A stretch of 64,000 nucleotides of DNA from Aquiluna sp. (GTDB lineage: Bacteria; Actinomycetota; Actinomycetes; Actinomycetales; Microbacteriaceae), in contig JAIOXN010000002.1 of NCBI GenBank assembly GCA_021741585.1, positions 108,804 through 172,803 on the forward strand, read 5' to 3'. Made by a program: the position numbers and the translations under genes. The notes beneath the pieces were generated by a model. The model was not told where the DNA came from. It saw nothing but the letters and a program-made list of their open reading frames with translations, and did not search any database. This document shows, piece after piece, positions 18,141 through 28,108 of the stretch (position 1 is its first letter; every line of letters begins with the position of its first letter).

Positions 18141-19091
18141 ATGAGCGCAACCTACCTTTCTTCAATGGCCTGGGGCCACGGGCTAATCACAATCGCAAGC
18201 GATGGCAGCATTCTTGACGCCTGGTACCCAGAGGTTTTTTTAGGCGATGCGCCAAAGTCAGATTTGCAATGGTTCTCCCCTCGAGAACTGGATTCAATGG
18301 TTGGCCAGGACGAGATCAGAGGGGTTCGAACTGAAGTCATTCGCACAGAAATAGACCTCACCCTGCCAGTTGCAAACACCCAAGATGCCTATTTGAGATT
18401 GCACCTTCTCTCACATTTGGTGGTGGAACCAAACACAATCAATCTTGAAGGTTTGATTCCAAATCTTCCGATAGTTGCCTTCACAAATAGAGGCGTAATG
18501 CGCCTGGAAGATTTCGAGGCCAGGACCATCACGCTTCGCAATCAAGGCGTTGTTGCTCACTCAATAGATAAGTTCCCGAGATTGATTGACTATGTGGTTC
18601 CAAAAAAGGTTCGAATCGCAGACGGTAACCGAGTAAGACTGGGGGCGCACTTAGCACCCGGCACCACGGTGATGCATGAGGGATTCGTGAATTTCAACGC
18701 CGGAACTCTTGGAACTTCGATGGTTGAAGGCCGCATCTCACAGGGAGTTGTGGTTGGCGACGGCAGCGATATCGGTGGCGGTGCATCTATCATGGGCACC
18801 CTCTCTGGTGGCGGGAAGCACAAGATTTCTATTGGCAAAAGAGCTCTTCTGGGAGCCAACTCCGGAATTGGTATTTCAATCGGTGACGATTCAATTGTTG
18901 AAGCCGGCCTCTACGTCACAGCCGGCACCAAGGTCACTCTCATTTTGGACGGCAGGTCTCAGATCGTTAAGGCAGCCGAGCTCAGTGGATTACCGGGAAT
19001 GCTCTTTAGGAGAAATTCTCAAACCGGAGCGGTTGAAGCTATTGCACGCGCTGGTGATGGCATCGCCCTCAATAGCGAATTACACGCCTAG
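18141..19091 (+). CDS. dapD: Tetrahydrodipicolinate N-succinyltransferase
   Basis: A 316-residue acyltransferase of the actinobacterial DapD type (longer than the enterobacterial form), making N-succinyl-2-amino-6-ketopimelate from succinyl-CoA. The N-terminal domain is followed by left-handed beta-helix hexapeptide repeats from about residue 155 ([20 protein letters not shown], then [12 protein letters not shown]). Together with dapE it shows that this organism uses the succinylase branch of lysine synthesis. The ATG at 18141 has no SD but has TATTCT 7 nt upstream. The stop overlaps that of thiL by 4 bp. Confidence 0.93.
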   Translation: MSATYLSSMAWGHGLITIASDGSILDAWYPEVFLGDAPKSDLQWFSPRELDSMVGQDEIRGVRTEVIRTEIDLTLPVANTQDAYLRLHLLSHLVVEPNTINLEGLIPNLPIVAFTNRGVMRLEDFEARTITLRNQGVVAHSIDKFPRLIDYVVPKKVRIADGNRVRLGAHLAPGTTVMHEGFVNFNAGTLGTSMVEGRISQGVVVGDGSDIGGGASIMGTLSGGGKHKISIGKRALLGANSGIGISIGDDSIVEAGLYVTAGTKVTLILDGRSQIVKAAELSGLPGMLFRRNSQTGAVEAIARAGDGIALNSELHA

Positions 19092-20083
19092 GAAGAAACC
19101 GAATCCCAGCCTTTTGCAATTAGTTCTTCAGTATCTAGATAGACCGTATGTTCGCGTTTTTCGACCACTTCACCGATCTGCCTAAAACCCTCCGGTAGCT
19201 TCACATCAGCTGGAAAAGTTGCCAGGAAGCTATGATCTTCTCCACCGTGCAGGACCCACTCGCGTTCCGAATAAATCCTCTGCCCCCGAGAAGTAAGGGA
19301 TTGAGCTGCAAGCTCCAGAACAGCCTCATGACCTTGCAGTTTTTGGGAGTGCAAAATGACCGAAACCTTGGACGCTTTAGCAATCCGAGATGCATCAAGG
19401 CTCAAACCATCTGAAACATCGAGCATCGAGGTTGCACTAGAAGCCGCGCTGATTGCCCAACTAATTGGCGGTTTTGGTCTTAGCTGCACTCCGACCCACT
19501 CCGAGTAAGAATCTGCCAAAGTTGTGTCGTCGTGAAGCAATAAGTCCAAACCGCAGGCGGCGCGACCTAGTGTTCCGGCAATGGCCAACACATCACCTGG
19601 TTTCGCTCCTGAGCGAAGAACTGGCTCTCTGCCTTCAAGATGCCCATGAGCACTCACTGCGATAACAATCTGCTCACCGGCGGCCAGGTCTCCTCCGACC
19701 ACCTCACAGGCTGGCGCAAGTTCATCAATTGCAGACTGCAGCCCCCTAGCAAAATCTTCTAACCAGGCTTGAGTCGTGTTTTTGGTGACCACCATTGCTA
19801 CGACTAGGGCAATTGGCCTCGCACCCATTGCTGCAACATCGGCGACATTGCTAGCCACAGCTTTGAAGCCAAGGTCAAAACCGGAAGAAAGGTCAGTTCT
19901 AAAATCATGATTTTCAACCATGGTGTCTGTTGTCACCACAAAACGCCCATCGGAAACCTGCACGACCGCAGCATCGTCACCAGAAGGGACGAGCGTTGTC
20001 GAAACTGACTTGAAGCCAGCAACAGCCCTTTTGAGCGCTTCAATTTCACCAAGTTCAAAGATGGTTGGGCCTGAATATTTCAC
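19088..20083 (-). CDS. thiL: Thiamine-monophosphate kinase
   Basis: A 331-residue AIR-synthase-fold kinase that phosphorylates thiamine monophosphate to the active cofactor. Conserved acidic motifs are seen: [28 protein letters not shown] and [15 protein letters not shown]. The GTG start at 20083 has TAGCGT 6 nt upstream and no SD. This -10 overlaps the -10 of the divergent DUF3515 gene. A conserved neighbourhood with DUF3515 and ddl is usual in actinobacteria. Confidence 0.92.
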   Translation of the reverse strand: MKYSGPTIFELGEIEALKRAVAGFKSVSTTLVPSGDDAAVVQVSDGRFVVTTDTMVENHDFRTDLSSGFDLGFKAVASNVADVAAMGARPIALVVAMVVTKNTTQAWLEDFARGLQSAIDELAPACEVVGGDLAAGEQIVIAVSAHGHLEGREPVLRSGAKPGDVLAIAGTLGRAACGLDLLLHDDTTLADSYSEWVGVQLRPKPPISWAISAASSATSMLDVSDGLSLDASRIAKASKVSVILHSQKLQGHEAVLELAAQSLTSRGQRIYSEREWVLHGGEDHSFLATFPADVKLPEGFRQIGEVVEKREHTVYLDTEELIAKGWDSVSS

Positions 20084-20089
20084 AAAGCA

Positions 20090-20099
20090 ACGCTAGCCT
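20090..20099. promoter_or_regulatory. Overlapping divergent leaderless -10 boxes (thiL / DUF3515)
   Basis: Minus-strand TAGCGT (20090-20095, 6 nt before the thiL GTG) and plus-strand TAGCCT (20094-20099, 7 nt before the DUF3515 ATG) share two bases. The start codons are only 23 bp apart. Confidence 0.6.
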
Positions 20100-20106
20100 G
20101 TATTCA

Positions 20107-20550
20107 ATGCAAAAAGTCCTAATTTTGAGCCTGGTTTTGGCCCTTTCAGGTTGTGCTACAACTGTCAGCCTGGAGGCAGCCCCATACTCAAATGATCCAA
20201 ATTGTGCCGAGGTGACTGTTCGCCTACCCGACCAGATTGGTGACTTGGATTCTCGCTATACCAATGCCCAGGCCACAAAAGCATGGGGTGATCCTGCAGT
20301 AGTGCTTTTTAGGTGTGGATTAGAGACGGTTGAAGCCTCTACCCTCCCGTGCGTCAGCGCTGGTGAAGTTGATTGGCTGGTTGACGACTCTCAGGCTCCC
20401 AAGTTCAGGTTTATTTCTTTTGCAACGAACCCTGCGGTCGAAGTGATAGTCGACTCAGAAAATGCCAGCGGGATAACCGTTTTAGAGTCAATCGCAATTG
20501 CAGTTGCAAAACTTCCAGTCACCAAAAAATGCACTGTTATTGAAAATTAG
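20107..20550 (+). CDS. DUF3515 lipoprotein
   Basis: A 147-residue secreted lipoprotein of the actinobacterial DUF3515 family. It has a signal peptide with lipobox LSGC (Cys about residue 15), then a small domain with several Cys (PNCAEV, FRCGLE, LPCVS, KKCTV) that may form disulfides. The start is set at ATG 20107, where the signal peptide begins (MQKVLILSLV) and TAGCCT lies 7 nt upstream. The function is unknown; its fixed place between thiL and ddl recurs in related genomes. The stop overlaps that of ddl by 4 bp. Confidence 0.85.
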   Translation: MQKVLILSLVLALSGCATTVSLEAAPYSNDPNCAEVTVRLPDQIGDLDSRYTNAQATKAWGDPAVVLFRCGLETVEASTLPCVSAGEVDWLVDDSQAPKFRFISFATNPAVEVIVDSENASGITVLESIAIAVAKLPVTKKCTVIEN

Positions 20551-21611
20551 CGCGGCTGTGTTCCAAGCGATAAACCGGTTTGAATCAAAGTTTCAATCAA
20601 TTCCTGGTAGCTGACTCCGCTGGCCTGCCAAAGCGCCGGATACATGGAGATAGGGGTAAAACCGGGCATGGTGTTTACCTCGGTGAGAACAAACCCTGAC
20701 TCTGTCAAAAAGAAATCGGTTCGGGCAAGACCAGTGCAACCCAATGCGGTAAATGCCCGCTTCGCCAAATCTTGCATCTTAGAAAGCTCTGCAGCAGAAA
20801 GAGTGGTTGGAACCTTTAGATCCGCCCCGCCACCGAGGTATTTAGCCTCGTAGTCGTAAAAATCACCCGTCGTAACAATAATTTCGCCGGCCAACGAAAC
20901 TTTTAGTTCACCGTTTGGCAATTGCAGAACCGAACATTCCACCTCGCGGCCAATAATTCTCTCCTCGACCAAGGCGGTTTGATCGTGGCTGAGTGCAAGC
21001 TCTAACGCCTGTTCTAATTGATCCCACTGCTTGACCATGCTGACGCCAACGGAAGAACCAGAGCGAGCAGGTTTTACAAAAAATGGGGTTTCAAAATCTT
21101 GCTCAATCGCCTCCAAAACAACTGCCCGATGGCCTGCAAATTCGCCTCTAGATACATCGATCTGCCTGGCAACTGCAATCCCTGCATCGCGGAAAACTGC
21201 CTTTGCTTTGGTCTTATCCATCGCAACCGCAGAAGCCAGAACACCATTGCCGACAAAAGGAATATGACACAGCTGCAAAAGCCCCTGGACGGATCCGTCT
21301 TCACCGTTTGGACCATGCAGAACCGGGAAAGCCAAATCAATCGAACCCAGTGATTCTCCACTGGAGTTATGTAGGGTTCCGCCACCAATTGGTAGTCGAA
21401 TCTCAGGCGCCGATTCTGGGACGCTTGGGTTATCCGTAAGTTTCCAGCTAGGGTCAATTTCATGCAAAACAAACTTTCCCTTAGGGGTAATGCCAATGGG
21501 AATGACTTTGTATTTGCTTTGGTCAATCGCCCCGAGGACACCGACCGCGGTTACGCAAGAAACGCTGTGTTCTGATGATTCTCCACCGTAAATAAGTGCA
21601 ATGTTTAGCAT
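20547..21611 (-). CDS. ddl: D-alanine--D-alanine ligase
   Basis: An ATP-grasp ligase forming the D-Ala-D-Ala dipeptide of peptidoglycan. The N-terminal LIYGGESSEHSVS motif, ATP-grasp segments (FFVKPARSGSSVGV and LVEERIIGREVECSV) and the C-terminal RTDFFLTESGFVLTEVNTMPG metal site are all present. ATG 21611 overlaps the gpsA stop by one base; a GTG three bases upstream is an alternative. It is the last gene of the six-gene leuC-ddl operon. Confidence 0.94.
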   Translation of the reverse strand: MLNIALIYGGESSEHSVSCVTAVGVLGAIDQSKYKVIPIGITPKGKFVLHEIDPSWKLTDNPSVPESAPEIRLPIGGGTLHNSSGESLGSIDLAFPVLHGPNGEDGSVQGLLQLCHIPFVGNGVLASAVAMDKTKAKAVFRDAGIAVARQIDVSRGEFAGHRAVVLEAIEQDFETPFFVKPARSGSSVGVSMVKQWDQLEQALELALSHDQTALVEERIIGREVECSVLQLPNGELKVSLAGEIIVTTGDFYDYEAKYLGGGADLKVPTTLSAAELSKMQDLAKRAFTALGCTGLARTDFFLTESGFVLTEVNTMPGFTPISMYPALWQASGVSYQELIETLIQTGLSLGTQPR

Positions 21612-22609
21612 CACTCAACCTCAACGTCATCGGCAAGATTTAGCTGGCGACCAAAGTCACTTGGTTTCATTGTGCCCTCGATGACCTCGCTCACCTGAGA
21701 CACGATAGGCATCTCGATGCCGCGCTGGCGAGCAATCTCAAGCACTGGTTTTACCGAAGACAAACCTTCTGCGGTTTGCTGCATACGCTTTAAAACTTCT
21801 TTTTTGGTGTAGCCCTTGCCCAGCATTTCTCCTGCTCGAAAATTACGTGAGAGTGAGGACTCGCTGGTGGCAATCAGATCGCCCAATCCAGCCAAGCCAA
21901 ACATTGTTCTCCGGCGAGCACCGTGGTCAACTGCAAAACGTGTGATCTCTGCAAGCCCCCTGGTCATTATCGAGGCCTTGGTGTTTTGCCCGTAACCTCG
22001 ACCATTTACGATTCCGATGGCGACTGCAATTAGATTCTTGAGAACTCCCCCAAGTTCTGTTCCAACGACATCCTGGTTAGTGAAAACTGTGAAGTAATCG
22101 GAGCTGCAGACCCTTGCAACTTTGGAAGCGTTTTCCAAATCTTCACAGGCACAAACTGAAGCCGCGGGCTGCTCCTTAGCAATTTCCAAAGCCAAATTCG
22201 GACCTGATAGAACAGCAATTCTTGAAGTGTCGACTTTGGCAGCTTGAGAAATCACCTCGGACATTCTCAAGCCACTGCCCTGCTCTAGCCCCTTAATTAG
22301 GCTGACCAATATGGCGTCTTTAGGAATAAGTGAATGCCAAGCCAGCAGGTTTTCCCTGAGGGTTTGGGAGGGAACTGCGAGATAGATTTGCTCGGCACCG
22401 GAAAGTGCCTCAGCGATGTTGTCAGTTGCCAAAAGGTTGTGTGGGAGTTCCACTCCAGGCAAGTAATCACCGTTGCGGTGCTGCTCAGAAATTTCTTCCG
22501 CAACCTCAGGGCGCCTGGACCAGAGCGTCACCTCGGTACCGCCATCGGCAATCACCTTGGCGATCGTGGTGCCCCAGGAACCAGCGCCTATAACAACAAC
22601 CTGGCTCAC
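21611..22609 (-). CDS. gpsA: Glycerol-3-phosphate dehydrogenase [NAD(P)+]
   Basis: A 332-residue enzyme making sn-glycerol 3-phosphate from dihydroxyacetone phosphate for phospholipid synthesis. It has a Rossmann GAGSWGTT motif at the N-terminus, the catalytic-Lys region ELGGVLKNLIAVAIGI and GLAGLGDLIATSESS. The GTG start overlaps the plsC stop by 4 bp, so translation is coupled to plsC, the acyltransferase that acts downstream on the same lipid pathway. Confidence 0.94.
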   Translation of the reverse strand: MSQVVVIGAGSWGTTIAKVIADGGTEVTLWSRRPEVAEEISEQHRNGDYLPGVELPHNLLATDNIAEALSGAEQIYLAVPSQTLRENLLAWHSLIPKDAILVSLIKGLEQGSGLRMSEVISQAAKVDTSRIAVLSGPNLALEIAKEQPAASVCACEDLENASKVARVCSSDYFTVFTNQDVVGTELGGVLKNLIAVAIGIVNGRGYGQNTKASIMTRGLAEITRFAVDHGARRRTMFGLAGLGDLIATSESSLSRNFRAGEMLGKGYTKKEVLKRMQQTAEGLSSVKPVLEIARQRGIEMPIVSQVSEVIEGTMKPSDFGRQLNLADDVEVE

Positions 22610-23373
22610 TTTTCTTTCCTAAAGTTTCCGGTTTCAGTCTGTCCGGATTTGGCAGGATCCCAAAGCGTCTTTGGTGGCTCTTCGCCGCGCAACTCTCCAA
22701 CAATTCTGGCGACCTCAACCATCACTTGATTAGTCGCAAGCGCCATTTCCTCGTTGGAGACGCCGTCTTTTTTCAGGTGCGCAAAAGACATCGGCTTACC
22801 GATTTTTACTTCAACCTTGTGAAAGGGGTTGGGGCGAAACTTCTTTGTATAGGCACCCAATACATCACCAACGCCCCAGTGGCCCGCAGGAACGATTGGC
22901 AGGTCCATTTCTATTGCCAGGCGGATAGCACCACCCTTACCGCGCATTGGCCAAAGGCTTGGGTCCCTGGTGAGGGTTCCCTCTGGGAATACCACCATGA
23001 TTTGGCCAGCCTTTAGAAATTCCTTTGCGGCAGCTAGTGGTTCTTGGTTCGATCGGCCGGATCGATAAACCGGAATCTGCCCAACTTTCGGCAGCAGCTT
23101 GCCAATCACTGGAATCCGAAAAAGTGCTTCTTTTGCAAGATAGTGCGGAGTGCGCTTCATGTGAATATAAACCGAATAGGCAAAGGCCAAGGGGTCCAAA
23201 TAGCTCATGTGATTTGCCACCAAGATATATGCCCCCGATTTTGGGAGATTCTCAATACCTGAGGTCTTGATCCGAAACATTAACCGGATGATTGGGGCAA
23301 GGATTGCCGCCACAATCACAAAAGCAAGACTCCGCTCGTGCTTTGGCACTCTTGGCATCTTGGCTTCAGGCAT
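22606..23373 (-). CDS. plsC: 1-acyl-sn-glycerol-3-phosphate acyltransferase
   Basis: A 255-residue PlsC-family acyltransferase with the catalytic NHMSYLD (HX4D) and FPEGTLTRD motifs and one likely N-terminal membrane helix (about 13-31). It converts lysophosphatidic acid to phosphatidic acid at the inner face of the membrane. It sits between murA (2-bp gap) and gpsA (4-bp overlap), giving an operon that mixes peptidoglycan and phospholipid synthesis. Some family members in this position may act on other acyl acceptors. Confidence 0.88.
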   Translation of the reverse strand: MPEAKMPRVPKHERSLAFVIVAAILAPIIRLMFRIKTSGIENLPKSGAYILVANHMSYLDPLAFAYSVYIHMKRTPHYLAKEALFRIPVIGKLLPKVGQIPVYRSGRSNQEPLAAAKEFLKAGQIMVVFPEGTLTRDPSLWPMRGKGGAIRLAIEMDLPIVPAGHWGVGDVLGAYTKKFRPNPFHKVEVKIGKPMSFAHLKKDGVSNEEMALATNQVMVEVARIVGELRGEEPPKTLWDPAKSGQTETGNFRKEK

Positions 23374-23375
23374 CT

Positions 23376-24692
23376 CTAAGCCTCAAACTTGAAGTCGGCA
23401 CCAAGATCTTCAAGCTTGGTGATAAATCTTTCGTAGCCGCGAGAAATAAGTTGAATGTTGCTCACATTTGAAACACCTTCGGCAGCTAATGCAGCAACCA
23501 CGTGGCTAAAGCCTCCGCGTAAATCCGGAACCCTGATGTTTGCTCCCTTTAGCGCCGTTGGCCCGGATATGACAGCGGAGTGATTGAAGTTGCGTTGGCC
23601 GAATCGGCAAGGGTTACCGCCAAGGCACTCCCGATAAATCTGGATCTGGGCACCCATCTGATTCAGAGCATCTGTGAAGCCGAATCGATTTTCATATACG
23701 GTTTCGTGAACGATCGAAATACCTTTTGCCTGGGTTAGAGCAACGACCAAGGGCTGTTGCCAGTCGGTCATAAAACCTGGGTGGACGTCTGTTTCAATAA
23801 CTACTGGCTGCAGCTCTGTTCCTGGATGGAAGAAGCGGATTCCATCGTCGTGAATATCAAATCCACCGCCAACCTTGCGGAAAACATTGAGAAATGTCAT
23901 CATCTCAACTTGCTTGGCTCCGCCAACAAAAATATCTCCGTTGGTTGCAAGAGCCGCCGCAGCCCAAGATGCCGCTTCATTGCGATCAAAGAGCGCTCTG
24001 TGAGTAAAGCCCTTGAGCTCCTTGACTCCTTCGATGCGAATTACGCGATCGGTGTCGACCGAAATAATCGCACCCATTTTCTGCAGAATTGAAATCAGAT
24101 CGATGATCTCAGGCTCGATTGCAGCACCCGAGAGCTCGGTCAATCCCTTTGCCGTGGTTGCTGATAACAAGACCTGCTCTGTTGCGCCTACCGATGGATA
24201 TGGCAAGTTGATTTTCGCACCGGTTAGACCTTCAGGAGCTGAAAGCCTGGTTCCGGTGGGTAGCTTCTCGATAACCGCACCAAAGCTACGCAAAACATCA
24301 AAGTGGAAATCCACCGGACGATCGCCGATTTCACACCCGCCAAGACCGGGGATAAAAGCCTCTCCGAGACGGTGCAGGAGAGGTCCACAGAAGAGAATTG
24401 GAATTCTAGAAGAGCCGGCATGGGCATCAATATCTGCCATGTGAGCTTGCTCGACATTTGAAGAATCCAGCTTCATATCTCCGGTGATTGGATCGTGCTC
24501 GATAATCACACCGTGCAATTCCAAAAGCCTTGAAACCACTTCAACATCGGAAATGTGAGGAACATCCAATAGCAAAGACGGGGTGTCTCCCAATAGGGCC
24601 GCAACCATCGCCTTGGTAACTAAATTCTTGGCACCTTTGAGGTCAACTCGGCCAGAAAGTGGCTTGCCGCCATTTATGGTGATTTGACTCAA
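23376..24692 (-). CDS. murA: UDP-N-acetylglucosamine 1-carboxyvinyltransferase
   Basis: A 438-residue EPSP-synthase-fold enzyme for the first committed step of peptidoglycan synthesis. The catalytic cysteine is present (Cys 120 in GLGGCEIGDRPVDFH), so fosfomycin sensitivity would be expected from this residue. The substrate-binding start NGGKPLSGRVDLKGAKN and the C-terminal DLRGGFSHVVAALAAEG are conserved. The TTG start directly follows the leuD stop, with GGAG as SD about 7 nt upstream inside leuD. Confidence 0.94.
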   Translation of the reverse strand: MSQITINGGKPLSGRVDLKGAKNLVTKAMVAALLGDTPSLLLDVPHISDVEVVSRLLELHGVIIEHDPITGDMKLDSSNVEQAHMADIDAHAGSSRIPILFCGPLLHRLGEAFIPGLGGCEIGDRPVDFHFDVLRSFGAVIEKLPTGTRLSAPEGLTGAKINLPYPSVGATEQVLLSATTAKGLTELSGAAIEPEIIDLISILQKMGAIISVDTDRVIRIEGVKELKGFTHRALFDRNEAASWAAAALATNGDIFVGGAKQVEMMTFLNVFRKVGGGFDIHDDGIRFFHPGTELQPVVIETDVHPGFMTDWQQPLVVALTQAKGISIVHETVYENRFGFTDALNQMGAQIQIYRECLGGNPCRFGQRNFNHSAVISGPTALKGANIRVPDLRGGFSHVVAALAAEGVSNVSNIQLISRGYERFITKLEDLGADFKFEA

Positions 24693-25295
24693 TCAGACTC
24701 CCTTGGCTGGCAGTGTCTTGGGTTTCCAAGACGCTCTATTTGCCTCAAATTCAGCAATTGCTGCCTCATTTTGGAGCGTGATGCCAATGTCATCAAGCCC
24801 TTCAGTAAGACGCCATTTAGTGTATTCGTCTATCTCGAAACTAACCTCAAGCTCGCCAACCAGAATCTTCTGAGAAGGTAGGTCAACGGTTGCGTTCAAA
24901 CCCGGTTCGGCGTCGATTGCCGCCCAAATAGCTTCGGTGTCAGCTTCAGAAATGACACCTGCAATTAGCCCCTGCTTGCCCGAGTTACCACGGAAGATGT
25001 CGGCAAATTTCGAACTGAAAACCGCTTTGAATCCAAAGTCACGGAGTGCCCAAACAGCATGTTCACGCGAGGAGCCGGTTCCAAAATCGGGACCAGCAAC
25101 CAAAATCTGAGCTCCCTGAAATTGCGGCTGGTTGAGGACGAATTCAGGATCTTGGCGCCAGTTGGCAAAAAGGCCGTCCTCGAAACCAGTCTTGGTAATT
25201 CGCTTTAGATACACCGCTGGGATGATCTGGTCGGTGTCAACATTGCTTCGCTTTAGCGGTGCAATAAGCCCTGAGAAAACTGAAATCTTTTCCAT
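24693..25295 (-). CDS. leuD: 3-isopropylmalate dehydratase small subunit
   Basis: A 200-residue swivel-domain subunit of isopropylmalate isomerase in leucine synthesis. It shows [10 protein letters not shown] near the N-terminus and the substrate-recognition [13 protein letters not shown] motif. The ATG overlaps the leuC stop by one base (TAATG), with GGAGAAG as SD. It forms the heterodimer with LeuC encoded just upstream. Confidence 0.95.
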   Translation of the reverse strand: MEKISVFSGLIAPLKRSNVDTDQIIPAVYLKRITKTGFEDGLFANWRQDPEFVLNQPQFQGAQILVAGPDFGTGSSREHAVWALRDFGFKAVFSSKFADIFRGNSGKQGLIAGVISEADTEAIWAAIDAEPGLNATVDLPSQKILVGELEVSFEIDEYTKWRLTEGLDDIGITLQNEAAIAEFEANRASWKPKTLPAKGV

Positions 25296-26710
25296 TACTT
25301 CTCCAAATCTGATGGGCTCGAGAGAGTTCCACGAATAGCCGTAGCGGCAGCAACCACAGGAGAAACCAGGTGGGTTCTTGCGCCCTTACCTTGGCGACCC
25401 TCGAAGTTTCGGTTTGAAGTTGAGGCTGCGCGCTCTCCGGGAGCTAATTGGTCCGGGTTCATACCAAGACACATCGAACATCCGGCAAATCTCCAGTCGG
25501 CACCAAAGTCCTTAAAGATCTTGTCTAGACCTTCTTCTTCTGCCTGCAGGCGAACCTTCTGAGAGCCAGGCACAACCATCATGCGGATGTGGTCGGCCTT
25601 TTTCTTGCCCTGAATTATCTCGGCTGCCGATCTAAGGTCTTCGATTCTTGCGTTGGTGCAGGAGCCCAAAAAGACCGTGTCGACCTTGATGTCTTTCATC
25701 TTGGTCCCTGGCACTAAGTCCATGTATTCGAGAGCTCGCAAAGCCGCAGCTTTTTCGTTCGGGTCAGAAATATCATCTGGGTTTGGGACGCTGTCTAGAA
25801 GCGATACGCCCTGACCCGGGTTGGTTCCCCAGGTCACAAATGGGTCTAGGTTGTCTGCATCGATAAAGACTTCTGCATCAAAAACTGCATCCTCGTCGGT
25901 TTGCAGAGTCTTCCAATACTCAACCGCGGCATCCCAGTCGGCTCCCTCTGGAGCGTGCGGACGTCCCTTTAGGTACTCAAACGTGATCTCGTCCGGGGCA
26001 ACCATTCCAGCCCTTGCGCCTGCCTCGATAGACATGTTGCAGATGGTCATGCGACCTTCCATGGAAAGCGATCGGATCGCGCTGCCGCGATACTCGAGCA
26101 CATAGCCCTGACCACCACCGGTGGAAATCTTTGCAATCACAGCCAAGATAATGTCTTTGGCGCTGACACCGGGTCTCAGCGTTCCCTCAACATTAATTGC
26201 CATGGTTTTGAAAGGCTGCAATGGAAGAGTTTGTGTAGCCAAAACGTGCTCAACCTCGCTGGTTCCAATACCCATTGCGAGTGAACCAAAAGCACCATGG
26301 GTAGAAGTGTGGGAATCGCCACAAACAATTGTCATTCCAGGCTGCGTGATGCCCAGCTGCGGACCAACAACGTGGACAATTCCTTGATTCTTATCCCCAA
26401 GCGAGTGAATGCGAACACCAAATTCTTTTGTGTTGTCCCGCAGCGCCTGAACCTGAGCTCTCGAGGTCGGATCAACAATCGGCAGATGAATATCGGTGGT
26501 TGGAGTGTTGTGATCCTCGGTTGCAATGGTCAATTCCTTGCGGCGAACATCTCGTCCGGCCAAACGAAGACCATCAAATGCCTGCGGGCTTGTCACCTCG
26601 TGAATTAGGTGGAGATCAATGTAGAGCAGGTCGGGTGCGCCATTTTCACCCTTTACGACCAGATGGTCTCGCCATAGTTTTTCAGCCAAAGTTAGTGGCT
26701 TTTGGGACAT
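25295..26710 (-). CDS. leuC: 3-isopropylmalate dehydratase large subunit
   Basis: A 471-residue aconitase-family subunit carrying the [4Fe-4S] cluster; the ligands are the Cys in [11 protein letters not shown] and the CSMC pair in the [11 protein letters not shown] segment. It isomerises 2- to 3-isopropylmalate. It heads the minus-strand operon leuC-leuD-murA-plsC-gpsA-ddl. The ATG at 26710 is preceded by GAGGTGAGAG. The upstream gap of 51 bp, shared with a divergent MFS gene, carries a small CGCGATTCGCG palindrome that could be an operator. Confidence 0.95.
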   Translation of the reverse strand: MSQKPLTLAEKLWRDHLVVKGENGAPDLLYIDLHLIHEVTSPQAFDGLRLAGRDVRRKELTIATEDHNTPTTDIHLPIVDPTSRAQVQALRDNTKEFGVRIHSLGDKNQGIVHVVGPQLGITQPGMTIVCGDSHTSTHGAFGSLAMGIGTSEVEHVLATQTLPLQPFKTMAINVEGTLRPGVSAKDIILAVIAKISTGGGQGYVLEYRGSAIRSLSMEGRMTICNMSIEAGARAGMVAPDEITFEYLKGRPHAPEGADWDAAVEYWKTLQTDEDAVFDAEVFIDADNLDPFVTWGTNPGQGVSLLDSVPNPDDISDPNEKAAALRALEYMDLVPGTKMKDIKVDTVFLGSCTNARIEDLRSAAEIIQGKKKADHIRMMVVPGSQKVRLQAEEEGLDKIFKDFGADWRFAGCSMCLGMNPDQLAPGERAASTSNRNFEGRQGKGARTHLVSPVVAAATAIRGTLSSPSDLEK

Positions 26711-26719
26711 CTCTCACCT

Positions 26720-26730
26720 CGCGATTCGCG
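26720..26730. promoter_or_regulatory. Palindrome in the leuC / MFS divergent gap
   Basis: CGCGATTCGCG (5+1+5) lies next to the leuC SD and upstream of the MFS gene. It is a possible operator; no regulator is assigned. Confidence 0.25.
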
Positions 26731-26761
26731 TGAAAGACAAGTTTACCCCAAGGAGTAGATT

Positions 26762-28003
26762 GTGAGGGTGTCAGAACTAACCCAGAATCAACTAATTCAA
26801 CTTCAAAAAAAGACTGTAAAGACTCTTGCCCTAGGGCAAGCACTCGGTGGGTTTGGGCTAGGCGCAACGCTTTCTGTTGGTGCCTTGATGGCAGTCGAAC
26901 TATCTGGGACTCCGGCTTGGTCGGGGGCCGCAGCCACACTTAGCACTCTTGGCTCTGCGGCGTCGGCAATTCCACTGGCAAACCTGGCATATCGTTCTGG
27001 CAGAAGAATTGCCCTGGGCTTTGGAGCCGCGCTTGCGATTCTCGGCGCTTTGGGAATGATTCTTGCTGCATTCACTAGGTCTTTTCCCATCGAACTAGTG
27101 GCACTTTTCTTACTGGGGGCAGGTTCCGCAGTTGGCCTTCAAGCAAGATTTGCAGCGGCTGATATTCCAACGGGACAGCCAAAAGGTAAAGATCTCTCGC
27201 TAGTGGTGTGGGCAACAACACTTGGCGCCGTTATCGGACCTAACCTAATTGCCCCCGGCGAGCAACTCGGGCTTTGGATTGGCATGCCGCACCTTTCGGG
27301 TCCTTTTATCTTCACAGTTGCAGCTCAGCTGAGCTCCACACTGGTGTTTTGGTTCGGACTGAGACCAGATCCACTTTTGATTGCCAAAGAGGTCGCTGGG
27401 CTACCGGCCCGTCGAAAGAATCCAGGTGTGGCAGTTGCACTGGATGTGATTCGCAGTTACCCACTAGCTGGCTTTGCAGTATTGACCATCGCACTAAGCC
27501 ACATGGTCATGGTTGCCGTAATGAGCATGACCCCAGCGCACTTGAACAGTGAAGGACACTCGCTTTCAGATGTTGGGCTCACAATCTCGCTTCACATCGC
27601 CGGAATGTATGCCTTTGCACCAGTATTTGGTTCACTCACGGACAAAGTTGGTGCAAAAAAGGTCATTGTTTTTGGGCAAGTGATTTTTCTTGCATCCCTG
27701 ATAACCGCTGGCTTTGGCCAATCAAATTTCCTGGCCGTGATTATTGGCTTGTTTTTGCTGGGTTTAGGATGGTCCGCTGCAACGGTTGCAGGCAGCGCAC
27801 TCTTGAGCGAAGTATTGCCAACCGATGAAAAAACCAAAGTGCAGGGATTCAGTGATTCACTGATGAATCTGTCGGGTGCTTTTGGTGGCGCGGTTTCGGG
27901 AACCATCCTCACGCTCTATAGCTTTGGAGGTCTCAATGCGGCCGCCCTGCTGCCGGTTGTTTTCATTGTGTTTGCAACTAGTTTTTCGAGACGCTGGAGT
28001 TAA
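26762..28003 (+). CDS. MFS transporter
   Basis: A 413-residue major-facilitator protein with about 12 predicted membrane helices and a cytoplasmic N-terminal extension (about 25 residues). The central loop between the halves holds VAGLPARRKNPGVAVALDVI. A GSLTDKVGAKKVIV segment in the second half is the conserved loop 8-9 motif. The substrate cannot be told; drug/metabolite efflux is the default class. The GTG start has SD AAGGAG 7 nt upstream. It is divergent from leuC. Confidence 0.85.
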   Translation: MRVSELTQNQLIQLQKKTVKTLALGQALGGFGLGATLSVGALMAVELSGTPAWSGAAATLSTLGSAASAIPLANLAYRSGRRIALGFGAALAILGALGMILAAFTRSFPIELVALFLLGAGSAVGLQARFAAADIPTGQPKGKDLSLVVWATTLGAVIGPNLIAPGEQLGLWIGMPHLSGPFIFTVAAQLSSTLVFWFGLRPDPLLIAKEVAGLPARRKNPGVAVALDVIRSYPLAGFAVLTIALSHMVMVAVMSMTPAHLNSEGHSLSDVGLTISLHIAGMYAFAPVFGSLTDKVGAKKVIVFGQVIFLASLITAGFGQSNFLAVIIGLFLLGLGWSAATVAGSALLSEVLPTDEKTKVQGFSDSLMNLSGAFGGAVSGTILTLYSFGGLNAAALLPVVFIVFATSFSRRWS

Positions 28004-28022
28004 GCCGAGATTTTGCTTTTCA

Positions 28023-28034
28023 ACACGAACGTGT
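28023..28034. promoter_or_regulatory. Small palindrome upstream of aquaporin gene
   Basis: ACACG-AA-CGTGT, about 75 bp before the aquaporin ATG. Possibly an operator, or the weak stem of a terminator for the MFS gene; evidence is limited to symmetry. Confidence 0.25.
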
Positions 28035-28108
28035 GACTTAAGTTCAATTCCTTAGCGTTGGCCGCATCGATATCTAAACTGAAGTGAATTTGCCCGATAG
28101 GAGAAAAA

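Noticed and set aside
20572..20581. AAACCGGTTT palindrome
   Set aside because: It is inside ddl coding sequence, short and without a T-run; probably chance.
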